A stretch of 64,000 bases of DNA, taken from NCBI GenBank assembly GCA_963575745.1, contig CAUYUJ010012836.1:315906-379905 (forward strand), given 5' to 3'. The position numbers and the translations under genes were made by a program. Positions within the stretch are counted from its first letter, which is position 1, and each line of letters begins with the position of its first letter. The stretch comes from Prorocentrum cordatum (lineage: Eukaryota; Sar; Dinophyceae; Prorocentrales; Prorocentraceae). Below the pieces are notes generated by a model, which saw nothing but the letters and a program-made list of their open reading frames with translations, was not told the origin of the DNA and searched no databases. This document shows, piece after piece, positions 20,772-31,169 of this stretch.

Positions 20772-21125
20772 GAGGCGCCCGACTCGGAGTTCCGGCATCC
20801 CGTGTGCCCGGCATCCGGGCGGGGCGAGGGCGGCCGTTTTTTGCGAGAAGGCACCCCGCCTCTGAGATAGAGAGCCTTTCTTAGGAGTTTCTAAAAGGTC
20901 CCGATCCCTGTTGAGAAAATCATGCCGCCTTACGCGCATGAGGCTCCCAACTCGAAGTTCCGGCATCCTGTGTGCCTTGCAACAGGGCAGGGCGATGGGT
21001 GGCGTTTGGGGCGAGGGGAACCGCTTTCTAAGATAGCACCGCACCTCTAAGAAGGAGCTTTTCTTAGGAGCTTTTAGAAGGTTCCGATCCCGGTTGAGGT
21101 AAAGCATGCCTTCTTACGTGCCCGC
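20772..21125 (+). repeat. Tandem duplication with a 168-bp period
   Basis: 20772-20939 and 20940 to about 21125 share GAGTTCCGGCATCCCGTGTG-type sequence, TCTGAGATAG/TCTAAGATAG, TTTCTTAGGAG, AAGGTCCCGATCC and the closing CTTACG. Two diverged copies; no open frame. Confidence 0.75.
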
Positions 21126-21359
21126 CCCTTCCGTGTCGGGCTCCTGCGGACCAACATGAATACGTGTTGTTTCAAAACGGCAGGCTCCTTGCGACCAACC
21201 TTCTGCATGGACGTCGTAAAGCATTGTGGTTGTGGGCCATCATTCTTCTTATTGGGAAGGCCTTACGGCCAGTACCGCCGACCCTGAAGGGGGACGACGA
21301 CCACGACGCCGGCGTCGGCGGCGACGACGACGACGACGACGTGGGGCGGAGTCCTCGGT

Positions 21360-21990
21360 GATGCTTCGTGGTGCCTCTTCGGAGTGCGCTCGTAGGTCTC
21401 TGCTGGGGGCAGCTCTTGGGAGCATCTTGGGGGGGGGGCCTCTTGGGGGCCTCCTCGGTGGTCCCGTCGAGCTTCCTGGGGGCCTCTTGGGGGCCGCTTC
21501 GGTCCTCGTGGGGGCCCCTACTAAGGGGGTGCCTCGGGGCTAGCCCGGGAGCTTCTCGGGGCCGAGGGCTCGAAATGCGCGCTCGGGCTCCCGTGTGGGC
21601 ACCCTCTTGGAGCAGTTTTGGGGACCTGGGTCGTTTTGGGACCGTCTCGGAAACCTCTTGGGGGCCTCTTGTGCCGATCTTGGTGGCATCTTGGGCCTTC
21701 TTCGAGCGTCGGGAAGCCGAAACGGCGAGAACGACAGAATCCCCCAAAAGCCTTGAACAACTCATTGAATTTTGCTTGTTCGCGCCCTCTTGGTGTGCTC
21801 TTGGAGAGGCCTCTGCGAGCGTCTTGGAAGCCGCTTGGGCCGTCAGAAGGCCGTCTTTGGCGTCTTGGACCGATTGTTCGGCGATTCGGGGCCCTCTTGG
21901 ACCGTCTTGGGGGCCTCTTGGGCTGTCTCGGGGCCTTTTTTTGGCCCCAGGACCCCCCAGGGGAGGATGGCATTCTGAAGTGGGCCCCCC
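21360..21990 (+). repeat. CTTGGGGGCCT-rich dispersed repeat (copy 2)
   Basis: Same texture as 16040-16600: CTCTTGGGGGCCTC, GGGACCGTCTCGG and GTCTTGGGGGCC at irregular spacing on the plus strand. It ends just before the C run at 21988. Open frames here are compositional. Confidence 0.6.
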
Positions 21991-22199
21991 CCCCCTTGAC
22001 CCCCCTCCGGTACCTTACCAGGACCTCCCTGGAGACAGCCTTGGTCCGTGCAGCTGGTGACATTGACGGCAGCTGTGATGTAAGATGCCGAATTATGCTA
22101 CCGAGGAGCCCCACATACTTATTTCAGATCCTGCGTGGTCATATCATGTTGCACCAAGCACAGCCTCCTGGCATTGTCGTTCGCCTCTGTGGCGTCGGG

Positions 22200-23990
22200 G
22201 ATCTGCAACGCCTGCCACACTTTGCGAGCCCGCAACGGATAGGGGGGACCAGCCCCAGCGCACCCCCTGTGGTGTCGAGAACGTGCAACGCCTGCCACAA
22301 TTTGCGAGCCCGAAGCGTATATGGGGGACCACCCCCTGCGCACCCCCTTGTGGTGTCGAGAAGGTGCAACGCCCGCCACACTTTGCGAGCCCGCGCCGCA
22401 TAAGGGCACCACCCCCTGCGCACCCCTTTTGGTGTCGAGAAAATGCAACGCCCGCCACACATTGCGAGCCCGAAACTGATGGGGGACCACCCCCTGCGCA
22501 CCCCCTCTGGTCTCGAGAATATGCCGTGCCTGCTGTGCCCTGGACGACCGTCACGGATAGCGGCCGCGGTGAGAGACCACCCCCTGTGCACCCCTTTCTG
22601 GTGTCGAGAATATGCCATGCTTGCTGTGCCCTGGACGACCGTCACGGATAGCGGCCGCGGTGAGAGACCACCCCCTGCGCACCCCCTATGGCGTCGAGAA
22701 AATGCCATGCCTGCTGTGCCCTGGTCGACCGGCACGGATAGCGGCCGCGGTGAGAGACCACCCCCTGCGCACCCCCTCTGGTGTCGAGAATATGCCATGC
22801 CTGCTGTGCCCTGGACGACCGTCACGGATAGCGGCCGCGGTGAGAGACCACCCCCTGCGCACCCCCTATGGTGTCGAGAATATGCCATGCCTGCTGTGCC
22901 CTGGACGACCGGCACGGATAGCGGCCGCGGTGAGAGACCACCCCCTGCGCACCCCCTATGGTGTCGAGAATATGCCATGCCTGCTGTGCCCTGGACGACC
23001 GTCACGGATAGCGGCCGCGGTGAGAGACCACCCCCTGCGCACCCCCTATGGTGTCGAGAATATGCCATGCCTGCTGTGCCCTGGACGACCGGCACGGATA
23101 GCGGCCGCGGTGAGAGACCACCCCCTGCGCACCCCCTATGGTGTCGAGAATATGCCATGCCTGCTGTGCCCTGGACGACCGGCACGGATAGCGGCCGCGG
23201 TGAGAGACCACCCCCTGCGCACCCCCTATGGTGTCGAGAATATGCCATGCCTGCTGTGCCCTGGACGACCGGCACGGATAGCGGCCGCGGTGAGAGACCA
23301 CCCCCTGCGCACCCCCTCTGGTGTCGAGAATATGCCATGCCTGCTGTGCCCTGGACGACCGTCACGGATAGCGGCCGCGGTGAGAGACCACCCCCTGCGC
23401 ACCCCCTATGGTGTCGAGAATATGCCATGCCTGCTGTGCCCTGGACGACCGGCACGGATAGCGGCCGCGGTGAGAGACCACCCCTGCGCACCCCCTATGG
23501 TGTCGAGAATATGCCATGCCTGCTGTGCCCTGGACGACCGCACGGATAGCGGCCGCGGTGAGAGACCACCCCCTGCGCACCCCCTATGGTGTCGAGAATA
23601 TGCCATGCCTGCTGTGCCCTGGACGACCGTCACGGATAGCGGCCGCGGTGAGAGACCACCCCCTGCGCACCCCCCTGGTGTCGAGAATATGCCAGACGAC
23701 CCACGGATAGCGGCCGCGGTGAGAGCGCACCCCCATGCCATGCTGCTGTGCCCTGGATATGAGAGACCACCCCCTGCGCCATGCCATGCTGTGCCCTGGA
23801 CGACCTGCGCACACGAGAATATGCCATGCCTGCTGTGCCCTGGGACCGCGGATGTGAGAGACCACCCCCTGCGCACCCCCTATGGTGTCGAGAAAGTGCC
23901 ACGCCTGCCACGCCCTGCGACCCTGGGGCGGATAGAGACCGCGGTGAGGGACCACTCCCTGCACACCCCCTGTAGTGACGAGAAAGTGCC
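22200..23990 (+). repeat. 90-bp tandem array (with a diverged 5' part)
   Basis: From about 22520 to 23700 there are thirteen units of 90 bp, each with GGTGTCGAGAATATGCCATG, CTGCTGTGCCCTGGACGACC and CACGGATAGCGGCCGCGGTG. Units carry either GTCACGG or GGCACGG, often alternating, which hints at a two-unit ancestor. 22200-22510 holds older copies of about 75-85 bp; 23700-23990 holds broken copies. Since 90 is divisible by three, frames stay open on both strands and yield a 30-residue repeat. No start context or splice signal argues for translation. Confidence 0.95.
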
Positions 23991-24000
23991 ACACACGGAT

Positions 24001-24165
24001 GTGGTGTGTGTGGTGTGGTGTGGTGTGGTGTGGTGTGGTGTGGTGTGGTGTGGTGTGGTGTGGTGTGGTGTGGTGTGGTGTGGTGTGGTGTGGTGTGGTG
24101 TGGTGGTTTGTGGTGTGGCGTGGTGTGGTGTGGTGCGATGTGGCGTGGTGTGGTGTGGTGTGTGT
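24001..24165. repeat. GGTGT pentanucleotide array
   Basis: About 30 units of GGTGT with a few changed copies at the 3' end (GGCGT, GCGAT). It abuts the end of the 90 bp array. The G-rich strand has GG pairs every five bases and could form two-tier quadruplexes. Confidence 0.95.
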
Positions 24166-26025
24166 ACGAGCGAGAAGGAGGAGGTGAGGTGAGCGCGGGT
24201 GCGACGCGGGTGTAGAGAAAATCAGAACCCCACTTAGAAGAGAAGGTGGGGAACAACCGAACACACATTCCTTCGCATCCAGATTTATTCATATCGAAAT
24301 TCACTTATACCCAGAACCATTCGGACGCAGATTCACACACTTAGACTCACTTGCATTCATGTGCACAATTCATATTCAGACTCGTTCGCGTATGTCCACC
24401 TTGATTTGGCAGGCTTACCACCTGGCAACCAAAAGGGGGAACCCTTCAGGGGTATTGGTGGGACGTCTCAAGCGGAACGCCGTCTTTGGGAGGAACACGG
24501 ATCTCTTTTGCCAAGGCCGCGCGGCTTGATCGTTGGTGGAAGTTGCATCGAAGCTATCCATGACATTGGTGGACAAACACACGAGCGATCGCAAGTTGGC
24601 AACATCGTCCACAACAAGTGTTTGTCGCACGAGCCTTGGACTTAGTCCCAGACCCCTTGGACGTAATCCCAGATCCCTTGGCTAGCCAAGAGGCTCCCCA
24701 GAGGGGACTTACAAGTTGCCGCTTCCAAGTCCACGCCTTGGAGTTGAACCACAGGCTTACCGGGTGTCCTCTTGGAACCCTCTTGTAGCTCTCTTGGGGC
24801 CTTCCTGGGGCTTTCCGGGGTCGTCTTGGAACCTCCGAACGGCCCCCAAAGGGGCATTTGAAGATATTAGTTCGAATCGCACGTTGTCGAGTTGGACCAG
24901 GGGCTCATTGGTACTCCTTTTGGAAACTTGTTGTGGCTCTCTTCGGGCCCTCTTGGGGGCCGCTGGGGCCTTGTTGGGGCCTCAAGGCGCCCCCAACAGG
25001 GTACAGGAAGTTATCGCGTCGAATGCTTCCACGGCCGCTTTCCCGGTGGGGTAAGCTGTACAGGGAGCGACAGGATGGCCACGCGCATGCGCCGAACTCG
25101 CGCGTCTAACAAAGGAGGAAACAGAGTTTTTGTGGTGACGCGTACGGGGGGCGCCCACATAATCTTTGTTTCGACGTTTGTATGGCAACACACAATCGGC
25201 GTATTCTTGTTGGCTCCCTATGGCTTGGACACTCACTTTCGCATCATGAGCACTATCACAACGGTACGCTCTAGTATGAGACATTTGTTATCTAATAGGG
25301 GATCGGTGCCAGACCACGGAGCGCGGCCGCATGGTGACGATGGCACCTCTCCTGTGGATTATTCCAGGCGTGGTGGCGTTGAAATGCATGTGCTCTGGAA
25401 GTCAGGCCGATTGAAGGCTTTGCTCTCAACCGCCATAGTGGCCCGATAACCTACACTGTGGCACCCTGAAGGCTCGCAGCTTGTGCAGAGTAGTATGTTC
25501 CTATGTCTCACCGTCAGAGTCAGAGGCTCGCGTCTCGACTCGCCAGGGCATCCGCGCTCAGTTTCGATACCAGTCTTGCAGGGCACCTGTCGGCTCGTTC
25601 CTAGAGAGGTCCAGCAGGATCCCGCGGCCTCGGCGGTGTGAGCCCCCTCGGCCAGGGCTCGTATGAGAATGGTCGCTTCGGGCGTTGCCCAATCGAAGGG
25701 CGATAGGGGGGGGGGGGGCGAAGAAGGGCGCACCTTCGTGCCCCCTGGAGGCTCGGTGTGGGGGGCTGGGGGTTCTTCGGTCGCGTCGGGCCAGGCCTGC
25801 CTCGAGACCATCTGGCCAAGACGTCGGCCCCCCTGCTCAAGGCATGCCTCAGCACGCGCCCCTCGTCTCAGGCAGCAGGGCCAGGACGGGTGCTGGAAGA
25901 CGGGGGGTCTTCGGAGGTGCTTGGGATCGTGCCCCAGGCGACCCGCGAGCACCTCGGGCGGCCGCTCTCTTGCTGCTGGGGGGAGGCGCACCGAGGCACA
26001 GAACTCCCTCACCGAGGGCACGAGG
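24166..26025. other. Intergenic stretch, no gene recognised
   Basis: 24225-24390 is comparatively AT-rich with TTCA-type motifs. 24750-25000 has the CTTGGGGGCC texture seen at 16040 and 21360. A 94-codon frame at 24361-24645 matches nothing I know. 25640-26020 is GC-rich with frames on both strands. Confidence 0.45.
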
Positions 26026-26646
26026 CGAGGAGGAGGAGGAGCGAGGAGCGAGGAGGAGGAGCGAGGAGGAGGAGGAGGAGCGAGGAGGAGGAGGAGGAGG
26101 AGGAGGAGGAGGAGGAGGAGGAGGAGGAGGAGGAGGAGGAGGAGGAGGAGGAGGAGGAGGAGGAGGAGGAGGAGGAGGAGGAGGAGGAGGAGGAGGAGGA
26201 GCGAGGAGGAGCGAGGAGGCGCGAGGAGGAGCGAGGAGGAGAGGGAGGACGAGGAGGAGGAGGAGGAGGAGAGGAGGAGGAGGAGGAGGAGGAGGAGGAG
26301 GAGGAGGAGGAGGAGAGGAGCGAGGAGGAGGAGCGAGGAGGAGGAGGAGGAGGAGGAGGAGGAGGAGGAGGAGGAGGAGGAGGAGGAGGAGGAGGAGGAG
26401 CGGAGGAGGAGGAGGAGGAGGAGGAGAGGAGGAGGAGGAGGAGAGGAGGAGGGAGGAGGAGGAGGAGGAGGAGGAGGAGGAGGAGGAGGAGGGAGGGAGG
26501 GAGGGAGAGGAGGGAGGGAGGGAGGGAGGGAGGGGGAGGGAGGGGGGAGGGAGGGAGGGAGGGAGGGAGGGAGGGAGGGAGGGAGGGAGGGAGGGAGGGA
26601 GGGAGGGAGGGAGGGAGGGAGGGAGGGAGGAGGAGGAGGAGCAGGT
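26026..26646. repeat. 620-bp purine tract (GGA)n and (GGGA)n
   Basis: Nearly pure purine on the plus strand: GGA triplets interrupted by GCGAGG up to about 26490, then GGGA tetramers to about 26625, then GGA again. The triplet period gives Glu-, Gly- or Arg-rich frames on one strand and Ser/Leu/Pro on the other; these are artefacts. Mirror-symmetric purine tracts can form triplex (H-) DNA. Confidence 0.97.
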
Positions 26647-26792
26647 GAGGTCTGATCTTCACCTGGAGGCCTCGGGTCGCCCGCAGGGGCGCGAAGGCAG
26701 CCGCGCTTCTCGCTTCGAGGGCTGGGTCGGAGTGCGGTCCTCCTCCACGGGCGGTGGGGAGGCACGAGCACAATCGCGCCTTTCGCTCCTTA

Positions 26793-26968
26793 CAGTGGAG
26801 GCCCATGCCAAGAAACATCCTGCTCGCCTCCATGGTGCCCCGGGTTTCTTTGGTTTCGATGGTTTTGCTGTGGAAGGCGAGACGATACCACGCCAAAAAT
26901 CGATGGACGTCCTGGGGCCTCAGGGTTGGGTTTCTTGCGGATTTTTTCTTGTGGACTGGCCTCCACTG
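26793..26968. mobile_element. Tc1/mariner-type MITE (copy 2) with TA target duplication
   Basis: 176 bp. Perfect inverted ends CAGTGGAGGCC ... GGCCTCCACTG, flanked by TA on both sides (26791-26792 and 26969-26970). The interior aligns along its whole length with 20458-20632. It is followed at once by the hairpin GCGC-GAA-GCGC (26975-26985). Confidence 0.85.
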
Positions 26969-27883
26969 TACCTAGCGCGAAGCGCGAACTTCCGGGCCTT
27001 CTGTCCAGGGCCTTCGCTTTGAGGCTGTCTGGGTAATAAAGCGCTTGGAGTCTCAAGAGGACTTGGAGTGCAAGGGTTGGGGAACGTTGCCCTTGGCGTG
27101 TAGCTCGGACATTGTTGTTGGAGGCGCCCTCATGCACTTGTCAATTGCGAAGCATGATGGAGTGGATGAGAATTATTGATGCTTGCATTATGCACCCCCG
27201 GTTTCATCATGGAGTCCGAGTTGTTGCCAGTGGCAGTGTGACATTTCTTGAAACAGAACAGCCGCCAGCGCGAAGCAGACACCTCCGTGAGGCAGATGGT
27301 ATAGGTATGGATGTCCAGGTAGCGCCGTGCGATTGGTGAACGGCAAGCCGATTGACCACATCGGCACACGCGCAGTCACTGACCACTGGCCAGGCAAGGC
27401 GACTGCGCGAACATGTGCTGGGCGTCGAAAACACACAGGTTGGACAACCAGAGCCCGCTCTCCTCGCCGACAGCTGGAAGCATGTAGGACAAGAGTGCTC
27501 TCAGCAGATACGTTCCAGCTACGTGTGCAACAGCAGCGAAGCAACACGAGCACAGGAGGTCCATGGGGGAGAACTTGTTTGTCACCACGCCAGGGCTTAA
27601 CTAATCTGGCAAGAGCCAGCAACGGGGCTTCTCCCAGACACCCCAGCCAGGGCTGCTTGCCGGGCCACAGGCGACAATGTCTTGTGGACGCCAAGGTTCC
27701 AAGAGAGGGAGGAGGAGGTGATGATGATAATGAGGAGGAGGAGGAGGAGGAGGAGGACAAGGTGTAAGGATGGGAGAAGGGAGCAGGAGGTAACCGAAAG
27801 GCCTCATTGGACAGGTTCGATTTGATCTGATCCTCCCTCCTTGTCCTCCCTTGTCGCGACGTCCTCCACCTCCTTGCGTCGAA
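26969..27883. other. Intergenic stretch, no gene recognised
   Basis: Open frames on both strands are unremarkable. A short GAG run lies at about 27734-27757. No repeat longer than 20 bp was noticed. Confidence 0.4.
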
Positions 27884-28065
27884 GAAGAACAAAAACGCCA
27901 CAAGCATAAACTTTAGCGCTCCGCGCGGATCTCTTGGATCCGCGCTGGGCCTCCCCGGCGCCGCCCCTGGCGCGTTCCGCGCGCCAGGGGGGGGGGTCCA
28001 GCACACATCCAAGAAGTCCGAGCGGAGCTCCAAAAGTTTATGTCTATGCCGTTTTGTTGTTCCTC
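27884..28065. mobile_element. MITE-like element, CCGCGCGGA family (copy 2)
   Basis: Inverted arms of about 45 bp: the left contains AAGCATAAACTTTAGCGCTC and the right, reversed, GACATAAACTTTTGGAGCTC. The interior has a second stem, GCGCGGATC-TCTTG-GATCCGCGC, and GGCGCGTTCCGCGCGCC. It is related to 12571-12766 and 58563-58695. Confidence 0.7.
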
Positions 28066-28105
28066 TGTTGTGGTCTTTCCGAGGGGGAGCTGCTCTTAGC
28101 ATTAG

Positions 28106-28256
28106 GTCGGGCATGTCCCCCTACAGGCGGCTTTTGAGCGAACAGTGAAACATACACCAAAAATGTTCAAAAATGATCAAAAAATATTCAGAATGTGTCA
28201 CCCGACTATTTTTTAACCATTTTTGAATATTTCTCCTGTAGAGGGACACGCCCGAC
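28106..28256. mobile_element. TIR element, GTCGGGC family (copy 3)
   Basis: 151 bp with 22 bp inverted ends (28106-28127 and 28235-28256, 20 of 22 matching). The interior is AT-rich (CAAAAATGATCAAAAAATAT), unlike the GC-rich surroundings. Same family as 16860-17008 and the ends at 3229 and 4458. Confidence 0.8.
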
Positions 28257-29846
28257 TGAATCTCAGCACTGCCTCCAGCTTCGGGGGCACCGCCCTTCGG
28301 CGGGAGGGGGGGGGCTGCCTGGGATTTTCGCTCCAGCACCGATAACGCACTGTCTCGGGGGACGCTCCTTGTACGGCGGCCCCATAATCGGTCGATGTTA
28401 AACGATCCAACGTTTTGGAAACGGCCGATCGTTCAACGTTGAAGTGCTCCCGCGATGTCAGGAACCGGCGCCGAGGTCGGCACGGCACGAACTTGCCGTA
28501 CCAGGATCAAGGAGGATCGAGTTTCTAGGATCGCGGATTTTGTGTTTTCATTCTTTTCTTGGCTCGTCATTTTTCGCTGTATTTTTGTTTAGCCTCAGAG
28601 GCCTGTGGGGAGACCTCCAGAGGCCTCCCGGGAGGCTTCTGGGGACCTCTGGGGACTTCGGAGACCTCCAGGGGACCGAGACCTCCAGCACCGTGAAAAC
28701 AGTTGCTCAGGATTCCGTTTCTGGGCCCATGGACAGGCCAACATGACGCAGGATGAGAAGTTTGTCCCAGGGCTGGACCTAAACGCTGTTTTGCTGGACC
28801 TCTGATGTGTTTTGTTCTTCGTTTTGGTAGGGAGGTACAGGGAGACAGGTAGAGCATAATGAAAAACAGTCCTGGTTTGTCCCAGGAAGGAGGTCGAGAG
28901 TTCCAGGGACGGCGACGCGAACACGTAGAAGGGGCGAAGGTCCGTGTCATGTTTTTTTTCCTGTCTGGGCTTCGAGGAGCCCCCTCGTTGCCGCTGGTGA
29001 GCGCGGCTTGGGAAACGGGGCCCCAGGAGGGATCCACGGATCGGCTCTGAGCGGGGTCGTGCCAGGGTGCATTTTTTTTTGTTTTCGCGGGCTTTAGGCT
29101 AGGGCAAGGATGGGCCAGGTCAATTTTGGGCGAAGGATTGTGGACGGGAGGGCGTCTAGTTACGCAGATTTCTGGCCCAGTGCAAGTGTACGTGTTGCTT
29201 GCTCCTGCCCTATGGTCACAAGGAGAGTACAACGAACCGTATGCCTTCTCCAGAGGTTTTTGACTTGAAGCACTGGAACTGGAAGTTTCCAATATCATGC
29301 ATTGTCACAGTCTCGTTTATGTGGGTGCCGTTCCTCTTTCCCTCCGTTCGAGTGCACCATGGCCCGATCCCTCCGATTGTGTGTCTAGCCATGTTCGCCA
29401 TTTTTTCTTGATTCTGCTCCGCAGTGCCCGTGCTGTCTTCCTTCTACAACGCCCCTTCGTCGGAGCAGGCTTCGGCCAGGCGTGGGTGTAAGCAACTCCC
29501 GAGAAGAGCTGTCCTTCAGGCGGTCCGCTTCGGTGGGTCGCAGATTCTCAGCCCAAGATGTCCAAGCGCATGGCCCTGCGACTGCTCTCGTCCGCGGCAT
29601 GGACCATCTTCTGGCGGCTGCTGTGCCTAGCTCTCTGCGAGCGCTTCGCTGTGACTGATAATTGCCTTCGGGGACCTCGCATGGCCTGTCGTTGGCCTCG
29701 CATTGCCTGCAGCCCCCTTGGGGGTTCAGGACCCGAGGGCGCTCTGGCACCCCCTTGTCGCTCCGGCGCCGCACCCGCAGCACCCTGGACGGTGCCCACG
29801 TGCGTGCGTGTTTCACGCTTCGTGCCTCACTCAGGAGGGGATAAAG
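28257..29846. other. Intergenic stretch, no gene recognised
   Basis: Contains CCGCC-CTTC-GGCGG (about 28284-28297), AACGTT-rich sequence at 28395-28440 and a short CTCCAGGGGAC-type stretch at 28600-28700. Frames on both strands match nothing I know. Confidence 0.4.
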
Positions 29847-30020
29847 CACACAGACACAAGCATCGTCGATCCCGAGGAAAATATGGAATTATCCTGGCGA
29901 AGGACCCAACCATGTGCAGTTGTGAGTATCGCAATTGTGAGTATTTTCTTCGGTGGCGCTCCCTATGGGGCCACGAACCGCATGAGGGGTGTGCCGAAAT
30001 GTGGCGGGGTACACAACGCA
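29847..30020 (+). repeat. Partial dispersed repeat plus a lone, diverged 90-bp unit
   Basis: 29847-29893 (CACACAGACACAAGCATCGT and following) is the left end of the repeat seen at 12381. 29951-30006 reads GGTGGCGCTCCCTATGGGGC, then GAGGGGTGTGCCGAAATG, a single diverged unit of the array that begins 1.2 kb downstream at 31170. It may be the ancestral unit or a relic of an older array. Confidence 0.6.
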
Positions 30021-30685
30021 ATGGAATACGATAGATATGATTACGACAGAAAGAACGCGGGTGAGTCAGAGCGCGAGGGAATCTGAGTATGAATGGGTCT
30101 GCGCGCGAATGAATATATTTGCATGAATGCGATCATGGAAACGCCTAGTGTAAGTGTATATGAATGTGAATGGTTCGAGCATGCCTGTCCGAACACACGT
30201 GACACTGGGCGTGGCCGCCGCAGGCAGCTTCCGCGGGAACCCCGACGGCAGCGTCCGCACGTCGCGACGCCCATGTCGGCACGCCTCTTGCGAGGATCGC
30301 GCCCGCTTTCGGCTCTTCTTTTCCTTCCTCTTTGCCCGCGCACTCCAAAATCCAAGGCTGCGGGCGCAGCGCAGCGCGGAGTCCCCGCGACGCGCGCTGG
30401 TCGCCCCGGGCGGGGCCCCAGCGACGCGCGCGGGTCGTCCGCTGCGCGAAGCAGAGAGAGCTGACTAGCTAACTGGCTGGCTGATAGCGGGCAAGTCTCT
30501 GACCGCTGGGCAGAGCGACGACGGGCGAACGAGGCGCCGGGCCCCCCGCAGCACGGAGTTCCCGCGACGCGCGCTGGTCGCCCCGAGAGGGTCCCAGCGA
30601 CGCGCGCGGGTCGTCCGCGGCGCGAGGCCAAACAATTAGTCGGGCAGTCGAGAGAAGGCGCAGCTCGGGGGAGACGCTCCTCAGG

Positions 30686-30960
30686 TCAGGCCTCGCGGAT
30701 GAACTCGGTGAAGCCGAGCTCCCTGGCGAGGGCCGTCGCTTCCCTCCTGCACCGCTTCGTGCGCGCAGCAAACTGCTCCAGCTGCTTCCGCAAGCCCTGC
30801 GGCGGCCCTGCCAGGAAGAACTCGATGCGCGGCGCCCGCATGAGCAGGAGGTCCTCGTGGCGCGTGGCGCGCGAGAGCAGCACGTAGAGCTCCAGCCACC
30901 AGTCGTCGTCCTCCTTCTTGCCGTTCCCTACCTCGTGGCGGCCGCAATCCAGGATCACGC
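30686..30960 (-). CDS. C-terminal exon of a helicase-like gene (partial)
   Basis: Read on the minus strand, the 91-codon segment contains WLELYVLLSRATRHEDLLLM, which fits motif VI of superfamily 1 helicases (the 'vaLSRa' box that contacts ATP, as in Pif1/RecD-type enzymes). It begins right after a CAG in minus orientation (intron end at 30961-30963) with VILDCGRHE and ends at TGA 30686-30688 after a basic coiled tail. Upstream exons would lie at higher coordinates, so the 90 bp array at 31170-32910 would be intronic or intergenic. I recall similar tails in dinoflagellate predicted helicases, but cannot verify this. It could also be a gene fragment. Confidence 0.5.
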
Positions 30961-31169
30961 CTGGGCGACGTCGACCGAGGGAGCAGCGCGCCGGGCAGCC
31001 GACGGCCCAGGGCGAGAGTCCACAGGACCGAGAGATGGTCTGGCCGCGGACTGCTCGCGCCCGGAGGTCTGGCCGCCCCCGGAGCGCCGTTTCTCCGCCC
31101 CGTCGCCTTCGCGCATGGTGCGCCCCTGGCACGCCACCGTGGTGATGACCCTGCCGTGCGAGAAATGCA

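Noticed and set aside
24001-24165. Telomere-like repeat
   Set aside because: GGTGT differs from the TTTAGGG-type telomere repeat expected in dinoflagellates and is short and internal.
22612-24192. 526-codon frame with a 30-residue repeat
   Set aside because: The 90 bp period keeps three or more frames open on both strands; there is no start or splice context and no domain.
26026-26646. Glu- or Ser-rich protein genes over the GGA tract
   Set aside because: Pure simple repeat; all frames stay open by composition.
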